This document shows positions 7,887 to 16,249 of a stretch of 29,930 bases of DNA, piece after piece. Made by a program: the position numbers and the translations under genes. Location: the NCBI GenBank assembly GCA_011371325.1, contig DRQV01000184.1, positions 1 to 29,930 on the forward strand, in the 5' to 3' direction. Each line of letters starts with the position of its first letter. The stretch's first letter is position 1. The notes beneath the pieces are model-generated. The model did not search any database and was not told where the DNA came from. It was given only the letters and a program-made list of their open reading frames with translations. This stretch comes from Thioploca sp. (GTDB lineage: Bacteria; Pseudomonadota; Gammaproteobacteria; Beggiatoales; Beggiatoaceae).

Positions 7887-9077
7887 TTATTCAATGATCT
7901 TAGCTACAACACCAGCACCTACAGTACGACCACCTTCACGAACTGCAAAACGTAAACCTTCTTCCATTGCAATTGGAGCAATCATCTTAATAGTCATTTT
8001 AACGTTATCACCAGGCATTACCATTTCAATTCCTTCTGGTAATTCACAAGCACCGGTTATGTCAGTAGTACGGAAGTAGAATTGGGGACGATAACCATTA
8101 AAAAATGGTGTGTGTCTTCCACCTTCATCTTTACTTAAGACATATACTTCAGCTTCAAAATGAGTATGTGGATTAATTGTACCTGGTTTAGCGATAACTT
8201 GGCCACGTTCTACTTCTTCACGTTTAGTACCACGCAATAATATACCAACATTGTCGCCAGCTCTACCTTCATCTAACAACTTGCGGAACATTTCGACGCC
8301 GGTACAAGTTGTAACAGCTGTATCTTTAATACCAACTATCTCTATTTCTTCACCAACTTTGATTATACCACGTTCAACTCGACCAGTCACTACTGTACCA
8401 CGTCCTGAAATAGAAAATACATCTTCAATTGGCATTAAGAAAGGTTGATCTATATCACGTTCTGGTTGTGGAATATAAGCATCCATTTCTGCAACCAATT
8501 TAATTATTGAAGGCACGCCAATATCAGAGGTATCACCTTCTAATGCTTTCAATGCTGAACCAACCACAATGGGAATATCATCACCTGGAAATTCATAACT
8601 ATCTAATAATTCCCTTATTTCCATTTCCACTAGTTCTAATAATTCATCATCATCAACTTGGTCGGCCTTGTTCATATATACAACTATATAAGGCACACCA
8701 ACTTGACGAGCTAATAAAATATGTTCTCGAGTTTGCGGCATAGGTCCATCTGCTGCTGATACAACTAAAATGGCACCATCCATCTGGGCGGCACCAGTAA
8801 TCATATTTTTAATATAATCAGCATGTCCCGGACAATCTACATGGGCATAATGACGAGTATCAGATTCGTATTCAACATGTGCAGTCGCAATTGTAATACC
8901 CCTTTCTCTTTCTTCTGGAGCATTATCAATTTGATCATACCCTTTAAATTCGCCCCCAAACTGTTCTGCCATACATTTTGTTATAGCGGCTGTTAAGGTG
9001 GTTTTACCATGATCAACATGACCTATTGTACCAACATTAACATGTGGTTTGCTGCGATCAAATTTTTCTTTGGCCAT
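7887..9077 (-). CDS. tuf: Translation elongation factor Tu
   Basis: EF-Tu delivers aminoacyl-tRNA to the ribosome as a GTP complex. The 396-residue product has all G motifs: GHVDHGKT (P loop), the switch I RGITI segment, DCPGH (G3) and NKAD (G4), followed by the two beta-barrel domains and the C-terminal VGAGVVAKIIE. An AAAGG ribosome binding site precedes the ATG. It follows tRNA-Thr by 36 bases with no terminator between them, so it is probably transcribed with the upstream tRNAs, as in the tufB operon of E. coli. Only one tuf copy is visible here. Confidence 0.99.
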   Translation of the reverse strand: MAKEKFDRSKPHVNVGTIGHVDHGKTTLTAAITKCMAEQFGGEFKGYDQIDNAPEERERGITIATAHVEYESDTRHYAHVDCPGHADYIKNMITGAAQMDGAILVVSAADGPMPQTREHILLARQVGVPYIVVYMNKADQVDDDELLELVEMEIRELLDSYEFPGDDIPIVVGSALKALEGDTSDIGVPSIIKLVAEMDAYIPQPERDIDQPFLMPIEDVFSISGRGTVVTGRVERGIIKVGEEIEIVGIKDTAVTTCTGVEMFRKLLDEGRAGDNVGILLRGTKREEVERGQVIAKPGTINPHTHFEAEVYVLSKDEGGRHTPFFNGYRPQFYFRTTDITGACELPEGIEMVMPGDNVKMTIKMIAPIAMEEGLRFAVREGGRTVGAGVVAKIIE

Positions 9078-9113
9078 AAAATAAACCTTTTTTCTTAAAG
9101 TAAATTATTTTGA

Positions 9114-9186
9114 AGCCCATAACCAGACTTGAACTGGTGACCTCACCCTTACCAAGGGTGTGCTCTACCAACTGAGCTATATGGGC
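9114..9186 (-). tRNA. tRNA-Thr (anticodon GGT)
   Basis: The minus strand folds into acceptor GCCCATA/TATGGGC, D arm GCTC/GAGC, anticodon stem CACCC/GGGTG with loop TTGGTAA, and a T arm. The discriminator reads T, and the next three bases are TCA rather than CCA, so the 3' CCA is not encoded and must be added by the nucleotidyltransferase. Confidence 0.96.
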
Positions 9187-9218
9187 GTATATCTTATTAT
9201 TATACTATAATTTTATAT

Positions 9219-9294
9219 TGGAGCGGGCGAAGGGACTCGAACCCTCGACATTCTGCTTGGAAGGCAGAAACTCTACCAACTGAGTTACACCCGC
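9219..9294 (-). tRNA. tRNA-Gly (anticodon TCC)
   Basis: The minus strand gives acceptor GCGGGTG/CGCCCGC (one wobble pair), anticodon stem TCTGC/GCAGA with loop CTTCCAA, and a T arm with TTCGAGT. The 3' CCA is encoded. It lies between tRNA-Tyr and tRNA-Thr, as in E. coli tyrU-glyT-thrT-tufB. Confidence 0.97.
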
Positions 9295-9303
9295 TTAATT
9301 TTT

Positions 9304-9385
9304 TGGAGGGGGGAGGATTCGAACCTCCGTAGGCATAGCCAACAGATTTACAGTCTGCCTCCTTTAACCACTCGGACACCCCTCC
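9304..9385 (-). tRNA. tRNA-Tyr copy 1 (anticodon GTA)
   Basis: This is a class II tRNA with a long variable arm. The acceptor is GGAGGGG/CCCCTCC, the anticodon stem CAGA/TCTG carries loop CTGTAAA, and the T arm is GGAGG/CCTCC. The discriminator A is followed by AAA, so CCA is not encoded. It is a near-identical neighbour of the copy at 9458-9539. Confidence 0.96.
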
Positions 9386-9457
9386 CAGATTCTTTTCAGT
9401 ATTCTAAATATGGTTTGGGCTTTTGAATTTTTTAGATCTAGATTCAGTAAAGCATTT

Positions 9458-9539
9458 TGGAGGGAGGAGGATTCGAACCTCCGTAGGCATAGCCAACAGA
9501 TTTACAGTCTGCCTCCTTTAACCACTCGGACATCCCTCC
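9458..9539 (-). tRNA. tRNA-Tyr copy 2 (anticodon GTA)
   Basis: This copy has the same body as copy 1, but its acceptor is GGAGGGA/TCCCTCC, an A-T pair replacing the seventh G-C pair. CCA is not encoded. It is the first gene of the tRNA-tuf transcription unit, starting just downstream of the promoter at 9559-9587. Confidence 0.96.
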
Positions 9540-9558
9540 ATAAATCTAAAAGCATGAA

Positions 9559-9587
9559 ATTATGCCAGATTTGTTATAAAATGTCAA
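9559..9587 (-). promoter_or_regulatory. Strong sigma-70 promoter of the tRNA-tuf operon
   Basis: On the minus strand a perfect -35 TTGACA (9582-9587) is followed after exactly 17 bases by -10 CATAAT (9559-9564), with TGG ahead of the -10. The -10 lies about 20 bases before the first tRNA-Tyr. This is the best promoter match in the window and fits the high expression expected for these genes. Confidence 0.9.
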
Positions 9588-9647
9588 CCTTAAAATTATC
9601 TTTTTTTATAAAAAATTTAAATCAATAATAAATATTTAATTAAATAC

Positions 9648-9676
9648 TTGATTATTAATATAATAAATTGTATTCT
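9648..9676 (+). promoter_or_regulatory. Possible promoter of the radical SAM-ABC ATPase pair
   Basis: TTGATT (9648-9653) and TATTCT (9671-9676) are spaced by 17 bases, divergent from the tRNA promoter. Transcription would begin near 9683, so the ATG at 9704 is the likely start and the upstream TTG at 9668 would lie outside the mRNA. Each box matches consensus at four of six positions. Confidence 0.4.
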
Positions 9677-9703
9677 AAAACTTTACACAATGATTATTTT
9701 AAC

Positions 9704-10657
9704 ATGGAAATTTTTGGCCCTATACCATCCAGAAGGTTAGGACGCAGTTTAGGTATAAATAATATTCCTCCTAAATCTTGTTCTTATTATTGTACTTATT
9801 GTCAAGTTGGACCTACTGAAGATACAGAGATAAAATTACGTCATTTTTATGGTTCTGAATATTTAGTAACTCAAGTAACTAAACGAGTTCAACAGTTGCG
9901 TGAACAAGGAGAGGATGTAGATTATTTATCTTTTGTCCCAGATGGAGAACCAACTTTAGATGCTGATCTTGGAACAACTATAGATCAACTTCGACCTTTA
10001 GGTATTAAAATAGCTATTATCACTAATGCTTCCTTAATTGAAAATCAGCAGGTGCGAGATACTCTAAAAAAAGCTGATTGGCTATCTATAAAAATTGATA
10101 GTGTAAATCCTAAAATTTGGCAACGTGTTAATATTCCTCATCCGAGTCTTAAACTAAATAATATTTTGGCTAGTATTTTAAGTTTTGCGACTGAATATAA
10201 AGGAACTTTAGTTAGTGAAACTATGTTAATAAAAAATCGAAATGTTGATAAACAATCAGCTTATGATATCGCTGAGTTTATTCAATGTTTGAAACCTGAA
10301 ACTGCCTATTTTTTGATTCCAACTCGGCCTCCTGCTATATCGTCTATTCGTCCTCCAGATTCGGAAGAATTACGGCAGTTTTATAATATTATCAGTCAAA
10401 AATTAACTAATATTGAATATTTAACTGGTTATGAAGGTAATCTATATACTTCTACTGGAAACGTAGCTGAAGATATTCTTAGTATTACGGCTGTTCATCC
10501 AATGCGAGAGGAAGCTATACAGGAATTGTTAATTAAACATGAAGCTAATTGGGAAATTATAGATAATTTACTTATTCTTGGTAAGATTAAGCTAACTGAG
10601 TATCAAGGAAATAAATTTTACATGAATAATTCTATAAAGAGCAGCATCAAGATATAA
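9704..10657 (+). CDS. Radical SAM protein (COG0731-like)
   Basis: The protein carries the radical SAM [4Fe-4S] motif CSYYCTYC (C-x3-C-x2-C) about 26 residues from the ATG. It is preceded by FGPIPSRRLGRSLGI, which is characteristic of the COG0731 group that includes wyosine-synthesis-like enzymes. Further SAM-binding-type segments follow (FVPDGEPTLD and AIITNASL). At 317 residues it is typical for that group. The C-terminal 60-70 residues look like a small helical/winged accessory domain. The frame opens at a TTG at 9668, but the ATG at 9704 gives the conserved N-terminus. The substrate is unknown. The gene is 32 bases upstream of the ABC ATPase, probably as one unit. Confidence 0.85.
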   Translation: MEIFGPIPSRRLGRSLGINNIPPKSCSYYCTYCQVGPTEDTEIKLRHFYGSEYLVTQVTKRVQQLREQGEDVDYLSFVPDGEPTLDADLGTTIDQLRPLGIKIAIITNASLIENQQVRDTLKKADWLSIKIDSVNPKIWQRVNIPHPSLKLNNILASILSFATEYKGTLVSETMLIKNRNVDKQSAYDIAEFIQCLKPETAYFLIPTRPPAISSIRPPDSEELRQFYNIISQKLTNIEYLTGYEGNLYTSTGNVAEDILSITAVHPMREEAIQELLIKHEANWEIIDNLLILGKIKLTEYQGNKFYMNNSIKSSIKI

Positions 10658-10689
10658 TCCGCCATTGCATCCCATATAAAAGGTATTTT

Positions 10690-11646
10690 ATGAATTCTAT
10701 ATTAGATATTAATAATTTACATATTTCTTTTTTCACTGATAAAGGTGAATTAAAAATAGTGCAAGACATTACTTTCGATATAAAAGCTGGAGAAACAGTA
10801 GCCCTTGTAGGGGAGTCAGGTTGTGGTAAATCAGTAACTGCTTTGGCTATAATGAGCCTAATTGATGAACCAGGTAGAATTACTAAGGGGAGTATAAAAC
10901 TAAACGGGCAGGAAATGATTGGATTGTCAAAAATGAAGTTACAGCAGATTAGAGGTCGAAAGATCAGTATGATTTTTCAAGAACCTATGACTTCTCTTAA
11001 TCCTGTATTTACTATTGGCGATCAAATTAGCGAAGTTTTAATCCATCATTTTGATATGACAAAAAATGACGTTGAACAAGAATCTATTAACTTGTTAAAA
11101 AAAGTAGGGATATCATCTCCATATAGTCGTATCAAGCAATATCCTCATGAATTATCTGGAGGTATGAAACAACGAGTGATGATTGCAATGGCATTAGCAT
11201 GCAAACCAGACTTGTTAATAGCAGATGAGCCAACTACAGCATTGGATGTAACCATACAAGCTCAGATTTTGCGATTACTTAACCAATTACAAGATGAAAT
11301 GGGTATGGCTATTTTATTAATTACTCATAATTTGGGAGTAGTGGCTCATTTTGCTCAAAGGGTTATTGTTATGTATGCGGGAAAAATTGCAGAATATACT
11401 GGAGTACGTCCTTTATTTAAACAACCTTTGCATCCTTATACTCAAGCATTGTTAAAAACTTTGCCAGTACCTGGACATGAACGATTAGCTGCTATTGCTG
11501 GTAATGTTCCTATGCCATTTGAGCATCTATCTGGCTGTAGTTTTAGTAATCGTTGTATTAAAAAAATGGTACGTTGTCATCAGGATAATCCTCATTTATT
11601 AGAATATTTATCTGAGCATTATGTTGCATGTTGGCTTTACAATTGA
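10690..11646 (+). CDS. Oligopeptide/dipeptide ABC transporter ATPase, DppD/OppD type
   Basis: This is an ATP-binding subunit of a peptide (or nickel) importer. Walker A is GESGCGKS (residues 41-48), the Q loop QEPM is followed by TSLNP, the signature is LSGGMKQR and Walker B is LLIADEP. The C-terminal oligopeptide-transporter extension is present (HPYTQALLKTLPVPG), with the four-cysteine pattern GC..., RC, RC, AC seen in this family. An AAGG ribosome binding site precedes the ATG. No permease, DppF-type partner or binding protein is nearby: the next gene is convergent. The other subunits must be elsewhere, or this copy is orphaned. Confidence 0.9.
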   Translation: MNSILDINNLHISFFTDKGELKIVQDITFDIKAGETVALVGESGCGKSVTALAIMSLIDEPGRITKGSIKLNGQEMIGLSKMKLQQIRGRKISMIFQEPMTSLNPVFTIGDQISEVLIHHFDMTKNDVEQESINLLKKVGISSPYSRIKQYPHELSGGMKQRVMIAMALACKPDLLIADEPTTALDVTIQAQILRLLNQLQDEMGMAILLITHNLGVVAHFAQRVIVMYAGKIAEYTGVRPLFKQPLHPYTQALLKTLPVPGHERLAAIAGNVPMPFEHLSGCSFSNRCIKKMVRCHQDNPHLLEYLSEHYVACWLYN

Positions 11647-11703
11647 TTTATTAAATTATTTAAAAGTTGCGGTTGATTTTTTAACGGTTAATAAATATAT
11701 TTT

Positions 11704-11729
11704 GGTGTATGACACTTCGTTTATACACC
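11704..11729. terminator. Hairpin between convergent genes
   Basis: GGTGTAT and ATACACC form a 7-bp stem (9 bp counting a wobble and an A-T pair) in the 111-base gap between the convergent ABC ATPase and MoxR genes. No strong T run follows on either strand, so it could be a weak bidirectional terminator. Confidence 0.35.
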
Positions 11730-11757
11730 TTACGAGTTGGTTTAAGCTAAATTCTTA

Positions 11758-12678
11758 TTAAATTGGAACTTCTATTTTGTGTAAAATATTTTGTACTATT
11801 TTTTCTCCATTAAAACCGCTGAAATGTGCTTGTGAATCTACTTTTAAACGATGGGCAATCACTGGGATTGCTATTTCTTGAATATGTTCTGGAGTGACAA
11901 ATTCCATCCCATCAAATAAGGCTAAAGCTTGTGATGCTTTCATCAGAGTTAATGCTGCCCGTAAACTAGCACCCATTTGTACTCCTTCCATATCCCGAGT
12001 GGCTCGTACTAAATTAACAATATAATATTTTAATTCTTCACTAATACGAACTGATTTAGCTGCTTGTCTTAATATATCAATATCAGCTTCATTGGCACAA
12101 GGAGAAATTGTTTTGCTTGCCTGATTAGTCAAAATAGCTACTTCTTGTTCAGCACTAACGTAACCTAACTTAAAGCACATCGCAAATCTATCCATCTGTG
12201 CTTCTGGTAACGGATAAGTACCGTGAAATTCAATTGGATTTTGGGTGGCTATCACAAAAAAGGTTTCACTTAATTGATAACGATTTCCATCTATGCTGAC
12301 TTGCTGTTCTTCCATTGCTTCTAAAAGTGCCGATTGAGTACGAGGTGAAGCACGATTAATTTCATCAGCTAATAAAATTTCGGTAAAAATAGGTCCTTTA
12401 TGGAGACTAAATTTTTGGTTTTGCTGATTGAAAATTGATACCCCTAAAATATCTGAAGGTAATAAATCTGGGGTAAATTGGATTCGTTGAAAGGTAATTT
12501 GTAGAGATTGAGCTAATGCTTTGGCTAATGTAGTTTTTCCAGTGCCAGGTAAGTCTTCTAATAACACATGTCCACCACTAATAAAAGCGGCTAATAATTT
12601 TCTAAGTGCATCAGTTTGACCGGTGATTACTGTTTCAAGGTTGGCAATAATGGTTTGATATATTAATGGTATTTGCAT
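11758..12678 (-). CDS. MoxR-family AAA+ ATPase
   Basis: MoxR ATPases act as chaperone-like machines, usually with a von Willebrand A (VWA) partner protein. Visible motifs are Walker A LPGTGKTT (about 43-50), Walker B ILLADEINRA (about 101-110), the pore/insert region MEEQQVSIDG, and sensor 1 ATQNP, with the MoxR-typical YPLPEAQMDRF. At 306 residues it is a standard MoxR. The usual DUF58 partner does not follow; the downstream neighbour is convergent. Upstream on the same strand is CbbO, itself a VWA protein, across a 284-base gap. A TGGTATAAC promoter-like element lies about 85 bases upstream. The ATG has no clear ribosome binding site. Confidence 0.92.
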   Translation of the reverse strand: MQIPLIYQTIIANLETVITGQTDALRKLLAAFISGGHVLLEDLPGTGKTTLAKALAQSLQITFQRIQFTPDLLPSDILGVSIFNQQNQKFSLHKGPIFTEILLADEINRASPRTQSALLEAMEEQQVSIDGNRYQLSETFFVIATQNPIEFHGTYPLPEAQMDRFAMCFKLGYVSAEQEVAILTNQASKTISPCANEADIDILRQAAKSVRISEELKYYIVNLVRATRDMEGVQMGASLRAALTLMKASQALALFDGMEFVTPEHIQEIAIPVIAHRLKVDSQAHFSGFNGEKIVQNILHKIEVPI

Positions 12679-12763
12679 GTTTTATTTCTGTTTAACTTTA
12701 TTAATAATAGTTATTTTTAATGTAAATTGTTTTATTTCTTCTATAAATACTATTATTTCTTTC

Positions 12764-12772
12764 GTTATACCA
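12764..12772 (-). promoter_or_regulatory. Extended -10 promoter candidate of the MoxR gene
   Basis: On the minus strand TGGTATAAC (TGn plus a five-of-six -10 box) lies 86 bases upstream of the MoxR start. No -35 box is recognisable at 16-18 bases. Confidence 0.4.
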
Positions 12773-12913
12773 TATTAGGCAAAATAAGGGATTTTAGTGC
12801 CATAGCAGTTTTTTCCGGTTAAATTACATTCACTCGCTTACCATTTTTGCCAACAGCAAGATGGAAAGTATTGCTATTATTTTTGCTATATATTTATCCC
12901 AAATTAGAAATTA

Positions 12914-12945
12914 ACGAAATAAACAATAAGATTTATCTATTTCGT
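12914..12945 (-). terminator. Probable terminator downstream of cbbO
   Basis: ACGAAATA/TATTTCGT form a perfect 8-bp stem with a smaller internal ATAA/TTAT stem, 17 bases after the cbbO stop codon. The following minus-strand sequence is T-rich but interrupted (TAATTTCTAATTT). It separates cbbO from the MoxR gene. Confidence 0.5.
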
Positions 12946-12962
12946 CAATTCATTGTACTAAA

Positions 12963-15179
12963 TTATCGAGTCAACGCCATAAATAATTTTGGCAATTTTT
13001 CAGGCAACTGTTCAACCTTATCAATAACCGCATACCGATTAGCCCCAAAAATATCTCCAACATATTCATCGGCATTTTTATCTAATGTAATACAATAAGT
13101 TGTGATACCTTTGCGTTCCAATTCACTAACCGCCATATGAGTATCATCCTTCAAATATTTTTCATCTTGTACGTCAATATCTGAAGGCTCACCATCAGTA
13201 AGTAGCAGCAGTAATTTTTTCTCCTCTTTACGTGGTTCAAGATAGCGACCAGCATGCCGTAAAGCTGCACCCATCCGAGTAGAATAATTAGCTTCCATCG
13301 CTGCCAACCTACTCTTAACTTCCGTATTCCAACTTTCACTAAAACCTTTGAAATGGGAATAACGTACTCCATGCCTAGTATTGGAACAAAATCCAGCGAT
13401 AGCAAACGGATCACCCAAAGCTTCCACTGCCCAAGCTAACATAGATACTGCTTCTTGGCTCAACTGTAAAATAGTGGTATCACTACCTTCTGGTTTTTCA
13501 TTGATAGATTCTGATAAATCCAATAATAATAATACGGAAATATCTCGTCCATCTTTGATATGACTTTGATAAATTCGAGCATCTGGAATAGTGCCAGCTT
13601 TATATTCTATCATTGAACGAATCAGCACATCTAAATCTAACTCGTCACCTTCTTCTTGATAACGAATTCGTTTCCGTTGTTGCGGTTTGAGCAAATCAAT
13701 CACTTTCTTTAATCGTTTAGTTAATAACTGATTTTTCTCAAGCAGTGCATCAATAATATTCGGATCGTTTGAACTTTGGATGCCCTCATAAACTGTCGCC
13801 CAATCAGGACGATAGTTCTGTACTTGATAATCCCATTCTTGATAATGTTGAGGTGGTAAAACATCCTGTTCACCATCAGATGGCATATCTTCTGCTCCAT
13901 GATCAGAGTGAAAATCATCTTCATCATCAGTAGGTTCTAAAAACATCCATAGATAACGGTTATCATCCCGATAGGTTACTTCAGTGTCTTTAAACCACAC
14001 GTTGGGCTTGCGGAAATTATGGTTATAAATCTTAGCTAAATATTTAACCCCCAAGTCAGTACTAATTTTATTATCATATGGATCAATAGCCATACGAGTA
14101 TGAAACTGCTCCACAAAATCTAATAATAGTGGAGAGGTATAAGGATGATTTGGGTCTAATAAAGCTCGGGATAACATAGCTAATTCATGCCGAATACAAG
14201 CATATTCTTTAGTACATTCATCAGCTTTTGGTATAGGATGTAGAGCTAACCATAATTTACGCATACCTGGATAACTCTTGATTAATATACCTTCAACTCT
14301 AGCATCTTCAAAAGTTTCTATTGCTAAATGCTGAAAACTACTAAAGTTATCCGCTAAAAATGGTTGTGACCAAAGTTTATGAGCCACCATATGAGCTACC
14401 ATAGCCCGATACCGTTCAATTCCAGTTACACCAGCCAAATCATCATATACATCAGGTAGATGAAAACCTAATTTATCTAAATGTGGCATTGGCTTGCGGA
14501 TAGTATCAAAAGCTAAGGAATATGGTCTAAAATCAATATCTAGTTCCCAGAAAGCTTGCAAATATAACCTAAGTTGCCGTTCATGATCAATATAAAGTGT
14601 ACCATGCCGTTCTCGCTGTAAGGAAGCATGGGCATCTGCTGTTTGAAGACTAAAAAAATCTCCTTGTCGATAGGGCTGTTCTTTATAAGCTTTAATACCG
14701 TACTGAATCCAATTTTTCAAACCACCGATACTAAGTTGATTTAATAGGTAAACTACCTTACCTAGTAATGGGATCAAACCTTCCTTAGCTTCCTCAGCCA
14801 TTTTAGTAACCATTTTCAGCCATTCGCGTAACAATTCGGCATCATCTAAGCGACGTGCTACTGCGGGTAAAGTGGTTAAAAATGGATTAATGGCTGGCCC
14901 TTGCAATAAGGAAGACAGTGTCTCGGACATATCGGTTACATCTTCAATTATGCTTTCATCGGTTAAACGTACTATTTCTGGCATTTCTTCCAACAGTATC
15001 AATACCAGTTCTTTGCCACGTCCCAATGCACAGACCCTACTGGCAGCATCTAACCAAGTTGCGATACCTTGTGGAGTCATGACTGCTTGGGCTTCGCAGA
15101 TACATTCATCGAAGATGTCATCAATGTTACTGACGCTACAGCGTAACTGCTCTCGATATAATGCGGAATTTATTTCCAT
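12963..15179 (-). CDS. cbbO: CbbO-type VWA protein, Rubisco activase subunit
   Basis: CbbO is the VWA adaptor that works with the AAA+ ring CbbQ to remove inhibitory sugar phosphates from Rubisco. The 738-residue product has a long helical N-terminal region and an acidic linker (about 417-437). A C-terminal VWA domain (about 545-738) carries an intact MIDAS: DLSES at 554-558, Thr634 in STRMG, and Asp662 in TDGEPSD. The length fits CbbO (about 750-800) better than NorD (about 600), although NorD, which works on nitric oxide reductase, is homologous. It starts three bases after the cbbQ stop codon, so the two are coupled. No Rubisco or norCB gene is in the window, so the substrate is inferred. 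Confidence 0.85.
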   Translation of the reverse strand: MEINSALYREQLRCSVSNIDDIFDECICEAQAVMTPQGIATWLDAASRVCALGRGKELVLILLEEMPEIVRLTDESIIEDVTDMSETLSSLLQGPAINPFLTTLPAVARRLDDAELLREWLKMVTKMAEEAKEGLIPLLGKVVYLLNQLSIGGLKNWIQYGIKAYKEQPYRQGDFFSLQTADAHASLQRERHGTLYIDHERQLRLYLQAFWELDIDFRPYSLAFDTIRKPMPHLDKLGFHLPDVYDDLAGVTGIERYRAMVAHMVAHKLWSQPFLADNFSSFQHLAIETFEDARVEGILIKSYPGMRKLWLALHPIPKADECTKEYACIRHELAMLSRALLDPNHPYTSPLLLDFVEQFHTRMAIDPYDNKISTDLGVKYLAKIYNHNFRKPNVWFKDTEVTYRDDNRYLWMFLEPTDDEDDFHSDHGAEDMPSDGEQDVLPPQHYQEWDYQVQNYRPDWATVYEGIQSSNDPNIIDALLEKNQLLTKRLKKVIDLLKPQQRKRIRYQEEGDELDLDVLIRSMIEYKAGTIPDARIYQSHIKDGRDISVLLLLDLSESINEKPEGSDTTILQLSQEAVSMLAWAVEALGDPFAIAGFCSNTRHGVRYSHFKGFSESWNTEVKSRLAAMEANYSTRMGAALRHAGRYLEPRKEEKKLLLLLTDGEPSDIDVQDEKYLKDDTHMAVSELERKGITTYCITLDKNADEYVGDIFGANRYAVIDKVEQLPEKLPKLFMALTR

Positions 15180-15182
15180 GAC

Positions 15183-15980
15183 TTATCCAAAAATCATTTC
15201 TACTGCATTATTAAGAGTAGCCCGAATATCGGGATCATCAGTAAGTGGCCGGACTAGTGCCATTTTACAAGCTTCTATCGGTTCAATTTCAGCTTGCATT
15301 AAACTACCCGCATAGACCAATAACCGAGTAGAAATACCTTCATCCAAACCATGTCCCTTAAGATTACGAGCTTTATGAGCTATTTGGACTAATTTATTAC
15401 TAAAATCAGTATTTAAACCACTTTCTTTACTAATAATAGCCGTTTCAGTTGCCTCATCTGGATAATCAAAATCAAGCCCAGTAAATCTTTGTTTAGTAGA
15501 TTGTTTCAAATCTTTCATCAAACTTTGATAACCAGGATTATAAGAAATCACCAACTGAAAATCTGGATGTGCTTCAATTAACTCTCCTTTTTTATCTAAT
15601 GGCAATACTCGACGATGGTCAGTTAATGGATGAATTACCACAGTGGTATCTTGTCTAGCTTCCACGATTTCATCCAAATAACAGATTGCTCCAATCCGAC
15701 TAGCTACAGTCAATGGCCCATCTTGCCATTTAGTCCCATCCTTATCTAACAAGAAACGACCAACTAAATCGGAAGCTGTCATATCTTCATTACAAGCTAC
15801 GCTGATTAACGGTTTCTGTAACTTCCATGCCATATATTCCACAAACCGAGTTTTACCACAACCAGTTGGGCCTTTTAACATTACTGGCAAACGACATTTA
15901 TAAGCAGCTTCGTATAAAGTAACTTCGTTGCTAGTTAATTGATAAAATGGTTCTTCTTTGATAAGATACTGGTCTTTCAT
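15183..15980 (-). CDS. cbbQ: CbbQ/NorQ-type AAA+ ATPase
   Basis: This is the MoxR-class AAA+ motor of the CbbQ-CbbO Rubisco activase. It has Walker A GPTGCGKT (37-44), Walker B CYLDE (100-104), the CbbQ-typical segment TVVIHPLTDHRRVLP, sensor-1 region SYNPGYQS, STRLL with the sensor-2 arginine, and LTDDPD near the C-terminus. At 265 residues it is the normal family length. NorQ is a close homologue, so the choice of CbbQ depends on the size of the adjacent CbbO. A TTAGGAAAA ribosome binding site lies upstream. A weak promoter (TTGTTA, 17 bases, TAATAC) may sit in the 269-base gap before the divergent secreted-protein gene; otherwise that gap shows only AT-rich sequence. Confidence 0.9.
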   Translation of the reverse strand: MKDQYLIKEEPFYQLTSNEVTLYEAAYKCRLPVMLKGPTGCGKTRFVEYMAWKLQKPLISVACNEDMTASDLVGRFLLDKDGTKWQDGPLTVASRIGAICYLDEIVEARQDTTVVIHPLTDHRRVLPLDKKGELIEAHPDFQLVISYNPGYQSLMKDLKQSTKQRFTGLDFDYPDEATETAIISKESGLNTDFSNKLVQIAHKARNLKGHGLDEGISTRLLVYAGSLMQAEIEPIEACKMALVRPLTDDPDIRATLNNAVEMIFG

Positions 15981-16249
15981 AAGATTTTCCTAATGTTTTA
16001 GTATTAGAATGAATTGTTGATTTTAACAAGAAGTTGGAGAAATGTCTACTTAGCATATTTTAATATATTACTAAGTTATCTTTTTAAATAGTAAAACATA
16101 TTGAAGTTTATAATTTATTAAGAATATGGATATAAGTTGCAATATTTCTAAATTAAGTTTACCATTTATACTTTTTAGATTCTAAATATTTTCATGAATA
16201 TTGCATATATATTTCACTTGAAATTCTTATTTAAATTTGGAGAATATTA

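Noticed and set aside
12819..12893. A 25-codon minus-strand stretch ending in NTFHLAVGKNGKRVNVI and a stop in the cbbO-MoxR gap
   Set aside because: It looks somewhat protein-like but has no start, no ribosome binding site and no recognisable family, so chance is as likely as a gene remnant.
14872..15315. 147-residue open frame opposite cbbO and cbbQ
   Set aside because: It is a shadow on the opposite strand of two well-supported genes, with no ribosome binding site or family resemblance.
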